Below, piece after piece: positions 12,651 through 32,521 of a DNA stretch of 64,000 nucleotides; within the stretch, counting starts at the first letter, position 1; every line of letters starts with the position of its first letter. Source of the stretch: Synaphobranchus kaupii (lineage: Eukaryota; Chordata; Actinopteri; Anguilliformes; Synaphobranchidae); the NCBI GenBank assembly GCA_029718625.1, contig CM056376.1:20409091-20473090 (forward strand), read 5' to 3'. The notes below the pieces were generated by a model that was given only the letters and a program-made list of their open reading frames with translations, was not told where the DNA came from and ran no database searches. Made by a program: the position numbers and the translations under genes.

Positions 12651-14181
12651 CACTACTCACAAAAAGTTAGGGATATTTGGCTTTCGGGTGAAATTTATGG
12701 AAAATGTAAGTTCACGCTACAGTGATATTATACGTATCATGAAAGTAGGGCATTTAAGTAGAAGCATGCAATGGTGATTTCCTCATCTCAAACAATTTAT
12801 TGAAACAAAAGCCAACAACAGTGGTGGGTATACCACAACAAAAATGTCAATGTCTCAATAACTTGTCATGTGCCCTTGAGCATCAATTACAGCTTGACAA
12901 CGACGTCTCATGCTGTTCACAAGTCGACTTATTGTCTGCTGAGGCATGGCATCCCACTCTTCTTGAAGGGAGGCCCTCAGGTCATTGAGGTTCTGGGGTA
13001 CAGAGTTACGAGCCTCTACACGGTGAGTCAGCTGATCCCATAGGTTTTCTATGGGATTCAGGTCTGGAGAAAGTGCAGGCCACTCCATTTGAGGTACCCC
13101 AGTCTCCAGCAGCCTTTCCCTAATGATGCGACCTCGATGAGCTGGAGCATTGTCGTCCATGAAGATGAAATTAGGCCTGTGTTGTTCATGCAGGGGCACA
13201 ATGACTGGATTAATGATGTTATTCAGGTAGTATGGGCTTGTCACTGTACCATTCACAAAGTGTAGGGCAGTTCTGTATTGACTAGACACACCTGCCCACA
13301 CTGTAACACCGCCACCACCAAAGGGTCGTCTGGTGACAACAGTGGCTGATGCATAGCGCTCTCCTTGACGTCTCCAACATCGTTGGCGGCCATCATTTCT
13401 GCTCAACATGAATCGACTTTCATCAGAGAACAGCACTGAGGCCCACTGGTCCCTCGTCCAGCGTAAATGCTCCCTGGCCCATGCAAGACGATGACGCCTG
13501 TGCCTGGTGGTGTGGTCAGGTACCCTTGCAGGTCGTCTAGCATGCAGACCACGCTGATGTAAACGGTTTCGAATGGTCTGACGTGACACTTGGGTGCCTC
13601 TCACCTCCCTTAAATGTGCCTGGAGTTGAGTGGCATTCATCATCCGGTTCCGCAGGGCACTGTTCACAATGAAGCGGTCATCAGTGTGGGATGTGGCCAA
13701 AGGACGTCCACTTCTATGCCTTTCTGTGACTCTTCCAGTCTCTCTGTATCTCTGTTGCAACCTGCTGATGACACTCTGTGACACTCTAAGCTCAGTGGCC
13801 ACTTCCCTCTGAGAACATCCTGTTTGAAGCCTCGCAATGGCGAGGTACTGTTGATCAATTGTTAGGTGTCGTCTTGGTCTCATGATGTCAAAATGTGAAC
13901 AGCATGATGAAGAGGACTGTTTAAATACCAATTCTAATTGAACCAGGAAATTTATTGGTCGATTCATGGATCAAACACCTGTTGTGAATTTTGCCGTTCA
14001 GCTCCTTGTTAGAGAACAGCAAGTTGTGCAAAAAGTACTGAAACATTGAATAGTTGGACATGTGCATTCAAAAGTTTAGAGAAGGTCAAATTAATTTCAC
14101 CTGTAAAGGTTATAGTGCATTTTAGGTTCATCCTGAAATTTCACCCGAAAGCCGAATATCCCTAACTTTTTGTGAGTAGTG
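12651..14181 (-). mobile_element. Complete Tc1/mariner-type transposon
   Basis: A 1,531-bp element with terminal inverted repeats of about 46 bp (start CACTACTCACAAAAAGTTAG) that differ at one position over that length. TA dinucleotides flank both ends (12649-12650 and 14182-14183), matching Tc1-family target duplication. It contains one uninterrupted transposase gene. The right end abuts a (TA)n tract and then the left arm of a Penelope-like element. Near-identical TIRs and the intact gene suggest a young insertion; activity is not shown. Confidence 0.93.
12855..13883 (-). CDS. Tc1-type DD34E transposase, intact
   Basis: A 342-aa frame from the ATG at 13881-13883 ([10 protein letters not shown]); an in-frame ATG at 13967 would add 28 residues with no similarity to the family. 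The order is that of Tc1 transposases: N-terminal helix-turn-helix ([20 protein letters not shown]), second DNA-binding HTH with a GRP linker (HRSGRPL), then the DDE catalytic core. Catalytic residues are visible: D154 in FSDESRF, D244 in MDDNAPAH and E279 in [11 protein letters not shown], with exactly 34 residues between the last two (DD34E). No stop or frameshift occurs. Family role: cut-and-paste excision and reinsertion at TA. The protein would bind the flanking 46-bp TIRs. Confidence 0.93.
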   Translation of the reverse strand: MRPRRHLTIDQQYLAIARLQTGCSQREVATELRVSQSVISRLQQRYRETGRVTERHRSGRPLATSHTDDRFIVNSALRNRMMNATQLQAHLREVRGTQVSRQTIRNRLHQRGLHARRPARVPDHTTRHRRHRLAWAREHLRWTRDQWASVLFSDESRFMLSRNDGRQRCWRRQGERYASATVVTRRPFGGGGVTVWAGVSSQYRTALHFVNGTVTSPYYLNNIINPVIVPLHEQHRPNFIFMDDNAPAHRGRIIRERLLETGVPQMEWPALSPDLNPIENLWDQLTHRVEARNSVPQNLNDLRASLQEEWDAMPQQTISRLVNSMRRRCQAVIDAQGHMTSY

Positions 14182-14210
14182 TATATATATATATATATAT
14201 ATATATATTC
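14182..14210. repeat. (TA)n tract between Tc1 element and Penelope-like element
   Basis: About 13 TA units lie directly between the Tc1 right TIR and the left arm of the Penelope-like element. A shorter TA run flanks the Tc1 left end (12643-12650), consistent with Tc1 insertion into a TA microsatellite. Confidence 0.8.
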
Positions 14211-14354
14211 TTGAAAAAAGAGAGAAAAAACCAGGGCGAAAATCTGCAATACCCAGCTCCAATGTTCAATCCGCACACTCAAACGAAAAAGTTAAAAGAC
14301 TGACCTTCAGAGGCAAAAAGTATATAGATGCAAAAAAAGGTTTATTAACAAGTG

Positions 14355-14398
14355 GAACGAACAACGCGCGTTTCGGCGTGTCTTCGTCAGGTTCGTTC
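14355..14398 (-). ncRNA. Hammerhead ribozyme motif (left Penelope arm)
   Basis: Read on the minus strand: stem I 5' strand GAACGAAC, core CTGACGA (CUGANGA consensus), short stem II region AGACACGCC, core GAAA, stem III ACGCGCGT, cleavage-site T, then stem I 3' strand GTTCGTTC. Stem I pairs perfectly over 8 bp. Stem III is self-complementary and very short, as in Penelope hammerheads, which are thought to act as dimers. Stem II is weak (GAC against GCC). The fold is inferred; cleavage is not shown. Confidence 0.7.
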
Positions 14399-14441
14399 GT
14401 GAAATGAGCTTGGACACAGGTGACTTATATCACGTTATAGA

Positions 14442-14565
14442 AACAATTAACACATCATATCAATTAAGTTAATCATTCACAATATCAATTAAGTTAATCA
14501 TTTATAATATCAATTAAGTTAATCATTCACAATATCAATTAAGTTAATCATTCACAATAGAAAAC
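14442..14565. repeat. ~25-bp tandem repeat in left Penelope arm (4 copies)
   Basis: Units built on ATATCAATTAAGTTAATCAT are repeated four times. The inverted right arm has three copies at about 15695-15775. Confidence 0.85.
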
Positions 14566-14605
14566 AAAACATCAATTAACACTCATCAATAATGGTTACA
14601 TCAGG

Positions 14606-15250
14606 AAGGACAGAGTTACATTTGTGTCGGAATATAATAATATATCGCCCACAATTAAAAATATAATTTTAAAGCATTGGAATATTCTGCATTGTGATCC
14701 TCAACTCAGTTCATTAGTGTTCTCTCGCCCCAGATTTTGTTATAAGAGAAGTAAAAACCTTAGAGATCACTTGGTGACATCAATGTATAAATCCCCAAGC
14801 ATGGGTTCTAATTGGCTGAGTAAAGAGGTACAAGGTAATTATCGTTGTGGTAAATGCACTCATTGTTCTAATACTGTTGACACAAAAAAATTCCATCATC
14901 CGCGTACTGGTCAGGAATATACTATTGGGGGTTTTATTAACTGTAACTCTACACATGTTATTTATATGTTAAAATGCCCTTGTGGAATGATTTACATTGG
15001 ACAGACTAAACGTAATTTGAAGCTTCGCATAGCCGAGCACAAAGCGGCTATACGAAACGGTAATTTGGATTATGCCATTGCCAGACATTACAAAGCCCGA
15101 GACCATGGATCTGCAGCAAGTCTGAAATTTGTTGGTTTAGAAAAAGTTTTACCCTCACCAAGAGGAGGTAACATAATAAAACAGTTACTACAGAGAGAAT
15201 CATTTTGGATATTCACATTGGACTCAATGGAACCAAATGGATTGAATTAA
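14606..15250 (+). pseudogene. Penelope-like element protein, C-terminal GIY-YIG endonuclease part only
   Basis: The open frame (14561-15250) has no authentic start: similarity begins where the left arm ends. It starts in the region following the reverse transcriptase (NISPTIKNIILKHWNIL, KNLRDHLV), then a CxxC-type zinc-binding segment (RCGKCTHC), then the GIY-YIG nuclease: VIYMLKCPCGMIYIGQTKR, the conserved R and EHK, and the terminal RESFWIF...EPNGLN block. These catalytic motifs appear intact. In full-length elements this domain nicks DNA for target-primed reverse transcription. The absence of the RT domain makes it a fragment. Confidence 0.88.
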
Positions 15251-15829
15251 TCTCTAGATTTGAGTTCTCATCTTTGAACTGAGTCAACTATTTGGGGCTT
15301 TGTATATGTCCAATTTTTATGTCTGCTATTCCTTGGTATTGTAGGCTAGTGATGTACTATTAAACTTATTGAATTAAGATGTGGTGGAAAATTGCACAAG
15401 CTGACTATTTTTTGGCATGTTTAAAGTTATCATCATTACCATTTTTTTTTGTTTTCCTTCCTGTGTTGTATAGAGGTTACGTTGTATCCCTTTATGGATA
15501 GCTCATGTTTAGCTGGTCTGTCAGGTGTCCATTTCCTATAAGATTGGGGGTCATTCTTCTTTGATGATTGATTATCACAAGGTGTTACTTGTTGTAACTA
15601 TTATTGTGCATGATGATAGTTTACTTGATATAAAGTGTTAATTGCTTCCTGATGTAACCATTATTGATGAGTGTTAATTTATGTTTTGTTTTCTATTGTG
15701 AATGACTAACTTAATTGATATTGTGAATGATTAACTTAATTGATATTGTGAATGATTAACTTAATTGATATGATGTGTTAATTGTTTCTATAACGTGATA
15801 TAAGTCACCTGTGTCCAAGCTCATTTCAC

Positions 15830-15873
15830 GAACGAACCTGACGAAGACACGCCGAAACGCGCGTTGTTCGGTC
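15830..15873 (+). ncRNA. Hammerhead ribozyme motif (right Penelope arm)
   Basis: The plus-strand counterpart of the left-arm motif has the same CTGACGA and GAAA cores, stem II and stem III. Its stem I 3' strand reads GTTCGGTC instead of GTTCGTTC, placing one mismatch in the 8-bp stem I. It lies in the same orientation as the endonuclease ORF. Confidence 0.65.
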
Positions 15874-17079
15874 CACTTGTTAATAAACCTTTTTTTGCAT
15901 CTATATACTTTTTGCCTCTGAAGGTCAGTCTTTTAACTTTTTCGTTTGAGTGTGCGGATTGAACATTGGAGCTGGGTATTGCAGATTTTCGCCCTGGTTT
16001 TTTCTCTCTTTTTTCATGTTTTCATCATCTTGCCGACACCAGCACCTCTTTGATGGAGACACGTTTGTGCACAAGGCGTTTTCCCCTTTTTTTCATATAT
16101 ATATTCTTTTTAAATTTTTTTTAAAAATTTTATTTTATATATATTTTAATTTTACTTTTTTTATGAATATCATTTAAATATTATTTATTTATCTAATGAT
16201 ATAAAGTAGTTCTGAAATATACCATACTACATACTCCGGTACAGTAGGTGGCGGTAGGCACCTTATAAGTAATGGTTGCAATCCGCCATAAAACCAAAAG
16301 AAGAGTTATGTCCATACGTTAGCATATGAACATCAGCGACATGACTAACGTTTGCTTGAGTTATTAATTAACACTACTAGTCAGCTTTTTTTATTTTTAG
16401 AAACAACCCAACTGGAGGGGTCGAAGGAATAAAATATTTGGCTAAACATTGGCATTCATGCTAAAACAAATCTTCTTGAATTTTGACTTTGGTTTTGTCA
16501 TATTTGACGCGTGAATTGTTTAGCTTGCAATTCAGATATTGTACGTCATTCGTTTTTATTGTTGAAAAGTGTTTTACCTATAGTCCCTTGTTGTATAGTG
16601 GCATCGGACTTCCGATATGATTTCCCACAGCTGGGAAGCTCACCGGGAAACTAGCTTATGTAAACGTCGCTAGCGTATAGCTGCACTCAGTCAACAGTAA
16701 CGTTACTCAGGTGTGTGTAAACCTTTATTTAGCTACACGTATATTTAGCTTAAATGTTATAGATGCACGACACAACATACATATTTGAATAGTTTTCCTA
16801 TAAAATGTCACTGTCTAGCTATAGCTAGCCTAAGGCAAGTAGCAAGCTAGACTTTGTGTTAACTGTTGTGTTGATCAGCTAACGTCAGCTGCCGTACCTG
16901 TGAGTGCACGCGACGTTAGCCTGTGACTTAGCATGCTATACGACATTGCTAGCGTTTCACTTGGGTAACTTATTGTAGATCCAGAAACCTCTAGCTAGTA
17001 TTTCTTTGCATTTACTTTACAATTTATGAACATGAAATCTGCGCGTGAATTTATTGCATCTTGCCACATTTTGAAAAGG

Positions 17080-17222
17080 TTGCAGGTTAGATTCCCAGGT
17101 AGGACACTGCCGTTGTACCTTTGAGCAAGGTAGTACTTAACCTGAATCGCTTCAGTATATATCCAGCTGTATAAATGGATATGTAAAAAAAATGCTAAAT
17201 GCCTGTAATGTAATGTCATGAA
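17080..17222 (-). repeat. SINE-like dispersed repeat, copy 1
   Basis: The reverse complement matches the copy at 39045-39215 (ACATTACAGGCATTTA, CATTTATACAGCTGGATATA, CAGGTTAAGTAC, then GGGAATC.AACCTGC). Internal RNA polymerase III-like box sequence suggests a tRNA-derived SINE. The family name is not certain. Confidence 0.6.
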
Positions 17223-17373
17223 AAATAAAACCCGACAGACTGGATGAAGGAAAAATGGAAATATCTAACTGATATTATTGATCTTAGATTGTTTTCCAAA
17301 CTAGACCTTTGCAAGATTATTTGTTTTCAAGTCAGTTGTGAAGGTTTACTTCTATTTTGCAGTGGTAGCAAGT

Positions 17374-19886
17374 ATGGGTTCGGCAGCTTTAATTTTGGAG
17401 GACACAGTTGAGAAGATTTTAAACGGGGATGGACTAGAAGTGAAAGAATTCGATTCTGCTCCTGGACAAGTCAAACCTGTAGTCTTGAGGAAAACGGTTT
17501 GCTACATTGTGTGCGCCGTCATCATCAATGCGAAGGTAATACAATCAAGCAATGATGCGCTGATCCACGGGTAACAATTTGTACCGAATCTATCGAAAAA
17601 CAGCTGATTATTTGAATCAGTTTAATTAACGTTAAAGTGGAAAATCGGTAAATAACTGCGTGTAACAGGCACTCAGTAAAACATGCACTATACCTTTCGA
17701 TTAGTTTTTGTATTAAGTTAATGCAGTACACATAAAATAATCTAAGCAAGTATACTACATAACAGACCAATGCCATGAAGGAATTCTACTTCTGGAAAGC
17801 TTAATCATTTCAGTTTTACGAATTTGGAAGGGATTTATCAGCATATTGATATTTTGTGGTTTAGGAATACATTTTCTAAGAAGATCACTATATTTGAACA
17901 TATTTATTATCTAACATGACCTACACTGAACTTCCTGAAAGGCATGTGTATCAACAGGGGCCCATGAGTAGGCCTATAGTCTAGGAACCAGCTGAATGAT
18001 AATGTAGGCCTAGTACAGAACATTGAGGAAAAAACATCTCTAAACAAATTGGTAGGCACCAGGGGGTATACTACGAAGCAGGATTACTCCGTTAGCTGCA
18101 CAATTGCACTGAGTAAAACCGGGAACAGCTCTTTTTACTCCAGTCCGTGTTCCAGATTTGGAATGGCTCTAGGTTTTATTCAGTGCAGTTATCCAGCTAT
18201 CTAAGGAATCCTGCTTCATAGTATACACCCAGGAGGGTATACTACGAGGCAGGATTGCAGAGTTAGCTGTTATTTTACTGGTCCATGATGTTGCTTCCCA
18301 GTTAATATGCTAGCAAGGTGGGCCTTTTGGCGGCCTCGCATGCATTGTTATTTTTAATTAGCTTGATTAAAGTACTTTAGTTATTAACAGTCCTCATATG
18401 TTTGAGCCAAATATGTATTCTATATTGTTTACAAAAGAATTCGATTATTTGGCAGTCAGATTAAGAAATACTTTCAGCATTAATGCTACGTATACATTTA
18501 CTTGTATTGTTATATTTAGAAAAAGAATATGAGCTTCATCCTTTTAACTGCTTTTGGTTGGATAAGATTTGTAAAATATCGTTTACATTTTAAGATAAGG
18601 CTTCAGTCAATTGTGTTCACATTCTGCCCCCTAGTGGCCACAAAATAAACTTCTAATTTGAAGATAATGGTCGTTGCAATGTTATAGAGGAACTAATGGA
18701 ATAGCCCTAATCTTTGATGAACAGTTGAAACAGCATTGTGGATATGGCACAGATGTAATTGCTGTGAAAAGTGGTTTTGAAGGCATACATTTCCAGCAGC
18801 AGAAAGGATTTGAGCTTTCCAACAAACCCCATCTTAGGTGTCTGGATGGTTTGGTTTGCAGAATGAGGTGCTGATGATGCAGGAGGCTAAGCCGGAGTGC
18901 TACGGATGCTGGTACCTCCCGGCAGGCCGCATGGAGGAGACGGAGAGCATCGTGGAGGCCATGAGGAGGGAGGTGAAGGAAGAGACGGGACTCGACTGTC
19001 AGCCTATCACCCTGCTCCTGGTGCAGGAACAGGGGCAGCAGTGGATCAGATTTGTTTTCCTGGCTGAAGTCGCAGGTTGGACCAAACTGATTCTGTGATT
19101 GACTGTTCACCCAAAGAATTATTAAAAGATGAATTGCGTAAAGAATAATAAACTTGTTTGTACAGTATTACAGCAGACCCGTTTATGAGAACACGGCGTG
19201 GTAGTTTTATCATTGAATGAGGCATCTTGACAGAGGTGAAATGTACTTGTATGACCTCTGTGCACCACGTGTCTCCAACAGGTGGCTCCATAAAGACTGA
19301 GGCGGAGGCCGATGCCGAATCTCTCCAGGCCCAGTGGTGGGACAGAGAATCCCCCCTCCCGCTGAGAAGCCGGGACATCCTGTGCCTGATCGACGCCGGT
19401 CTGAAATACAGAGAGAAGCCCGGATTCCCACCAGCCCTGCCCGTGGAAATGCCCTGCCACCTCATCTGCCAGAGACTGCTTCTGACCTTCAGCAGCCCCG
19501 ACGGTGACCTGTGGGTGCTGCTGGGTAGCTCGGAGGAACCGCGCCTGCCGGTCGCGGTGTCCGTCGAGAGCCGCACCGTCACCTGGGCCAGCCACAGGCT
19601 ATTGAAGGAATGCATGCCGTCCTCCTACCACCAGCTCGTTGTGAAATCCTGGGGCATCTTGGGACTGCAGCACAGTGGGAGGGTTCCAGGGGAGACGGAC
19701 GGCGTATGCTTCAACATGCTGGTGTCCGTGGAGCACGCCACCGAGGGGCCAGAGGCCAGCCAACCACCACTGCTGGAGAGCCCTGGCATTCAATGGCACA
19801 AAGTGGAAAGTGTTCAGTTAAGGGACAGGATCCGGGAGAGACTGGCCTCGGGGTCCCTCCTGCCTGTGCACAGCCTTTATTGCTGA
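17374..19886 (+). CDS. nudt18: NUDT18, Nudix hydrolase (8-oxo-(d)GDP phosphatase)
   Basis: Three coding exons: 17374-17535, 18862-19075 and 19282-19886 (stop 19884-19886), 326 aa with consistent phases (0, 1). The start ATG lies 11 nt after a splice acceptor (ends 17362), so at least one upstream exon is non-coding; a donor-like site near 16710 could end it. Exon 2 holds an intact Nudix box, G-x5-E-x7-REVKEETGL, beginning at [12 protein letters not shown], preceded by WYLPAG. Exon 3 starts [12 protein letters not shown], as in vertebrate NUDT18, and carries the family-specific C-terminal region. Human NUDT18 is 323 aa, so this looks full length. Known family role: hydrolysis of oxidised nucleoside diphosphates (8-oxo-dGDP, 8-oxo-GDP) in nucleotide-pool sanitation. 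The gene is tail-to-tail with fhip2b, as in human 8p21.3. Intron 1 carries MITE copies. Confidence 0.93.
18061..18233. mobile_element. MITE in nudt18 intron 1
   Basis: Inverted ends GGGGGTATACTACGAAGCAG and, reversed, GGGTGTATACTATGAAGCAG define a ~170-bp palindromic element. A second, truncated copy starts directly after it (18234, GGAGGGTATACTACGAGGCA). Confidence 0.7.
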
Positions 19887-20281
19887 TGGGGAAACCAAAC
19901 ACCGAATGACCTCAGAGTCTGAGACTGCAGTTGCAATCCAGACCCCCTCCCTCATCGCTCACTCCTTTCTCTGATCACTTCAGGTCACAGTGTGATCACT
20001 GTACAGGCCAGTGGCTGGGGGCAGCAGCAGAAGTGCATTTAAGCATCGTCAATCAGCATGCCATACGGTTAGTTTAGACAATATAACGCGTAGTATTCCA
20101 GTGGCACGAAAACAACAGTTCCAAAGAAGTACTTCATTTGAGATGCACTATGTAACAAACACAAAACAGAAAAATACCATTTTGAGAATGTTATGAAGAA
20201 CGCATGGTATATGAGCTTCTTTGCTGAAATAGAAATATTTAGTCCTTACTTCCATACTTTCCAAAGCAGCCATGTATAGAC

Positions 20282-20287
20282 AATAAA
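20282..20287 (+). terminator. nudt18 candidate polyadenylation signal
   Basis: An AATAAA hexamer lies about 400 nt downstream of the nudt18 stop codon on the coding strand, before the first downstream transposon remnant at 20.85 kb. It is the best-placed canonical signal for the transcript. The cleavage site is inferred. Confidence 0.5.
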
Positions 20288-20853
20288 TGGCTTTTACACA
20301 GTGTACAAGTTCAATTCTGAGGATGCAAAATCAAGAAAACGAGACAGTGGTTTGGAATGCAGTCTGAGTGAACAGAGACAGGCGGGTAACCTTCATTTTT
20401 AATCTGTTAGAATATAAATATAAATTGGATTAATATTTATTCATCGACGAATGTGAAAGATTCTTATCTTTATCTCATAAGTGAAACCAAACCTTTGGGT
20501 AAAATGTTTTCAATTTGATGGGATGAAAGTGAAAAAAATGAAGAAAAGATAAAATGTAAGAAAGGTGTGAAGATATTTTTCTAGAGCAATTTCTTGTGGT
20601 GAAAGATAAGGGGAAAACCCATATAGCTATTGCTTAGCAACTATAGCTATGACTGTAAAATGAAGTGCATGTTACATATTAAGGACAGATGAAACAAAGC
20701 ATGAACACGTGCATGACTAAGGCACTTCAAAAGGGCTGCTTAAATCCCTCAACATGCAGAAAACCTGCTCCAACCCATTACTCCCCAACAGTGTTGAACT
20801 TAGTAAAAGGTTTCAGACTCCCACAACCAGCTTTACATTCCATTCACCATGTA

Positions 20854-21360
20854 CACTGCCTGGCCAAAGAAAAAAGTCGCACTGTAATATTTTGTTGGAC
20901 CGCCTTTAGCTTTGATTATGGCGTGCATTCGTCGTGGCATTGTTTCGACAACCTTATGCAACGTCACAACATTTATTTCCGTCTAGAGTTCCATAAATTT
21001 TTGGCAGAGATCTTGTATTGACGACGGCAGTGTCGAACCACTCCGTAAAGTCTTCTCCGGCACACCCCAAAGACTTTCAATGGGGTTAAGGTCAGGATTC
21101 CTCATGCTCCCTGAACTACTCTCACAATTTGAGCCCAATGAATCTTGGCATTGTCGTCCTGGAATCTGCCCATTGATGGGATAACCTGGTCATTCAGTAC
21201 ATTCAGGTACTCAGCTGACTTCATTTTATTGCTGCATAACGTTGCTGAGCCTAGACCTGACCAATTGAAGCAACCCCAGATCATAACACTGCCTCCAGAG
21301 GTTTGTGGGCACTATGCATGACGGGTGCAATGGTGACTTTTTTTTGGATACACCATTTGA
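20854..21360 (-). mobile_element. Degenerate Tc1-like transposon
   Basis: Begins with a terminal CACTGCCTGGCCAAAGAAAA. The minus strand carries a decayed Tc1 catalytic domain: GGSVMIWGCFNWSGLGSAT followed by FQDDNAKIHWAQ, with frame breaks. A short fragment of similar terminal sequence lies near 6692. It sits between the convergent nudt18 and fhip2b genes. Confidence 0.7.
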
Positions 21361-21613
21361 ACACCTTTACCGTAACGAACGGGATCGTCACAGCAAACAT
21401 CACATACGATCCTCCCGAGTTGGCCACTTGAATACACCATCAGGAGGTGCCCGAGTTGAATGTCGGATTTCCGAGATCGCTGTCATTTACTCATCACCGG
21501 GGTGTCACGCTCAAATCCTTTTTTTCACAGTAACAAAAACACCTAACACTGGACTTCAAAACCAAGCACTTGTAGTGCGTCAACTTTGCACAATCGGACC
21601 TTAGTCTACAAGC

Positions 21614-21807
21614 CAGAGGTGTAAAATCCAGGTTCAGAAAGTAAGCCCTCCCCAATATTTTGTTTCAATCACCTGGAATTGCTAATTAGCACAATTCTTC
21701 AGCCAGGAGGTAGAACTAATTAGTGAAATCAGCGTGTTGAGAGTTCATGGGTGGAAGAAACACATGGCAGGACTTTTATTTTCTGACCCCTGGATTTTAC
21801 ACCTCTG
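21614..21807. mobile_element. hAT-type MITE
   Basis: A 194-bp element with inverted ends starting CAGAGGTGTAAAATCCAGG. Flanking 8-mers are CTACAAGC and CTACATTT, an imperfect 8-bp target duplication as expected for hAT. No coding capacity. Confidence 0.7.
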
Positions 21808-23186
21808 CTACATTTTTCCCACTATGACACATTCTTTAACAGGGTTTCCTTTTTTCTTTTCACTCTCTGATTGCCTCAAACATCTTAATTCTGCAACATA
21901 CGCCTTAAACTAAAGCCAAAAAGGGAGCCCATGTGTGCATAAGCTTAATGCGGACGCTACACAATCAGTTTTATGCTTGTAGTCCTCGTTGCTTTAAAGC
22001 ACTGTTAGTGGCCCGACTGCAACATTTTGACCTTACCTGCTTTGTAAAGAGAGGCTTCAAAAACTACACAAGAGTGGCGCTGTCAATGATGATCTTGTCT
22101 GAACCAATCAAAATGGTTGGTGCTTTGAAAAAAAACCAGTGAAGCGCAATCTGCATCAGCGATGGCATACGATTGATTTTGTGTTTCATGAAGACGTAAA
22201 GACTATGCGATCAGTTATTAAAAGATAAACTATGCTTTGCTGTTCTCAGGTTTCGTGGATCAGTGTGGTCAAAGCAACCTGACCCTGTGTAAAACCAAAA
22301 TTGGAATTGCATGCATTCAAGTCCCTCAAGCATGATCAAGCACCACTTGAAAGCCAATAAAACATTTTATGAGGAAACTGGATGGATTTTGTTCTGTGAA
22401 GTGGTAATCTAAGTATTATATTTCCTTTCATCTTATAGTGGTTGCCTGTCGTCTAGAATGTAGCGTTTGCCAAAAATTGCATCATTCTTTCTGATTTACG
22501 ATTGTGCATAATGGCTATGAATAACTGAGGCAAAAATAAAATGGACAACCTTTGGAGTTTAATGCTCTTGCAATGGGACATTAAAAAAGTGTACAAGGGA
22601 CAGTGACTGCAGAAACACAGCCACAGTACAGAAAGACATAAGACACGTACCTTCCTCCCTCAAAGGGAAAGAACATCCCAAAACAGTGAAGTCCACCTCG
22701 CAAATAATAGAAATACCTGGGCAATTATGCACCCAAATGCACATTAAAACTGTATTGCTTATTTTTCCCAAAAATGGCCTTTGAATTAAAGATTTTTTTT
22801 TCCTGATAAATATCACTTTTGAACAATGTCACAATGGTTAACTTAGAGTACATAAATAAAGTATTTGCATCAGATAACTATTAATATATTACATAATATG
22901 ATAAAACACTCAAAGTTAAAACAGCGCAAAAAAACAAAACAAACAAGTACGGCATTGATTGTACCATTAATTCAAATAAAGATGTGCAATGACCTCTGTA
23001 GGATCGAAAGCCTCCAGAACTGGAAGGCCATCCTGTGGATCCACTGTCCATCACAGTGTTGTCCGCCATGATGTCATGACATTTACCTGTGCAATCTACA
23101 TGAATAAGCAGCGGTCTGTTTGAGACATTCTCAGGACAGTGCTCCTAAAGTTTCTTACAAACACTCCAGCGTGTCAGGACGCAGTG

Positions 23187-32000
<8,814 letters not shown>

Positions 32001-32515
32001 TGTCGGCGTTCCTCTAACTTCTTGGATATCTTACTTTTGCATGCATTTAGCCGGATGTTCTACGATATGGTTTGTAAACTGTCAAATACTAAAAAAACAA
32101 ACATTCCATTTTGGACGCTGGTTTAGTTGCCGCTACTAGCTAGCTAGCCTAGCAGCCAGTTTATGTCGTAAGGCTAGGGGAGTGTCTAAGAGATAGCAAG
32201 ACAAGAGCAAGGTAAAACCTTTAATCTATGGGTAAAACGGGACCCATATAATTGTGACTGCCAAGCTGGCTGGCTAGTAAAATATTGATAGTAGGCTACT
32301 GTTGTCCTACCAATTCCAGCGTTTGTGTTAATGCGTTATAAGGAACGCTTATGCAAATTAGTTTGCAATAATAAACAAATTATAGCATAATAAAAATGGA
32401 AGGCCCCCTGGCAATTTTTTTGTGCAGTTGACTACAGTATGTAGCCCACCGGATGTAAATATGATCAATTAAAAGAAAGACCACAATCAACTTACATGAC
32501 TTTATCCAGCATTTG

Positions 32516-32521
32516 TTTATT
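32516..32521 (-). terminator. AFAP-like gene candidate polyadenylation signal
   Basis: AATAAA on the minus strand about 890 nt beyond the AFAP-like stop codon, followed by a GU/U-rich stretch typical of a downstream element. A second AATAAA lies at 32880-32885. Either would end the transcript only about 0.5-0.9 kb before the fhip2b start codon on the same strand. Confidence 0.45.

Larger units (their letters stand above)
14212..16016 (+). mobile_element. Penelope-like retroelement, 5'-truncated, with inverted terminal arms
   Basis: Two near-identical arms in inverted orientation, 14212-14608 (397 bp) and 15645-16016 (372 bp), flank the 3' part of a Penelope-like ORF and its 3' untranslated region. 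The size difference equals one unit of an internal ~25-bp repeat (four copies left, three right). Each arm contains a hammerhead-ribozyme motif, a known feature of Penelope-like elements. The reverse transcriptase domain is missing, so this copy cannot be autonomous. Inverted pseudo-LTR arrangements and 5' truncation are established for this group. Exact outer ends are uncertain; unique A/T-rich sequence follows to about 16.16 kb. Confidence 0.85.
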
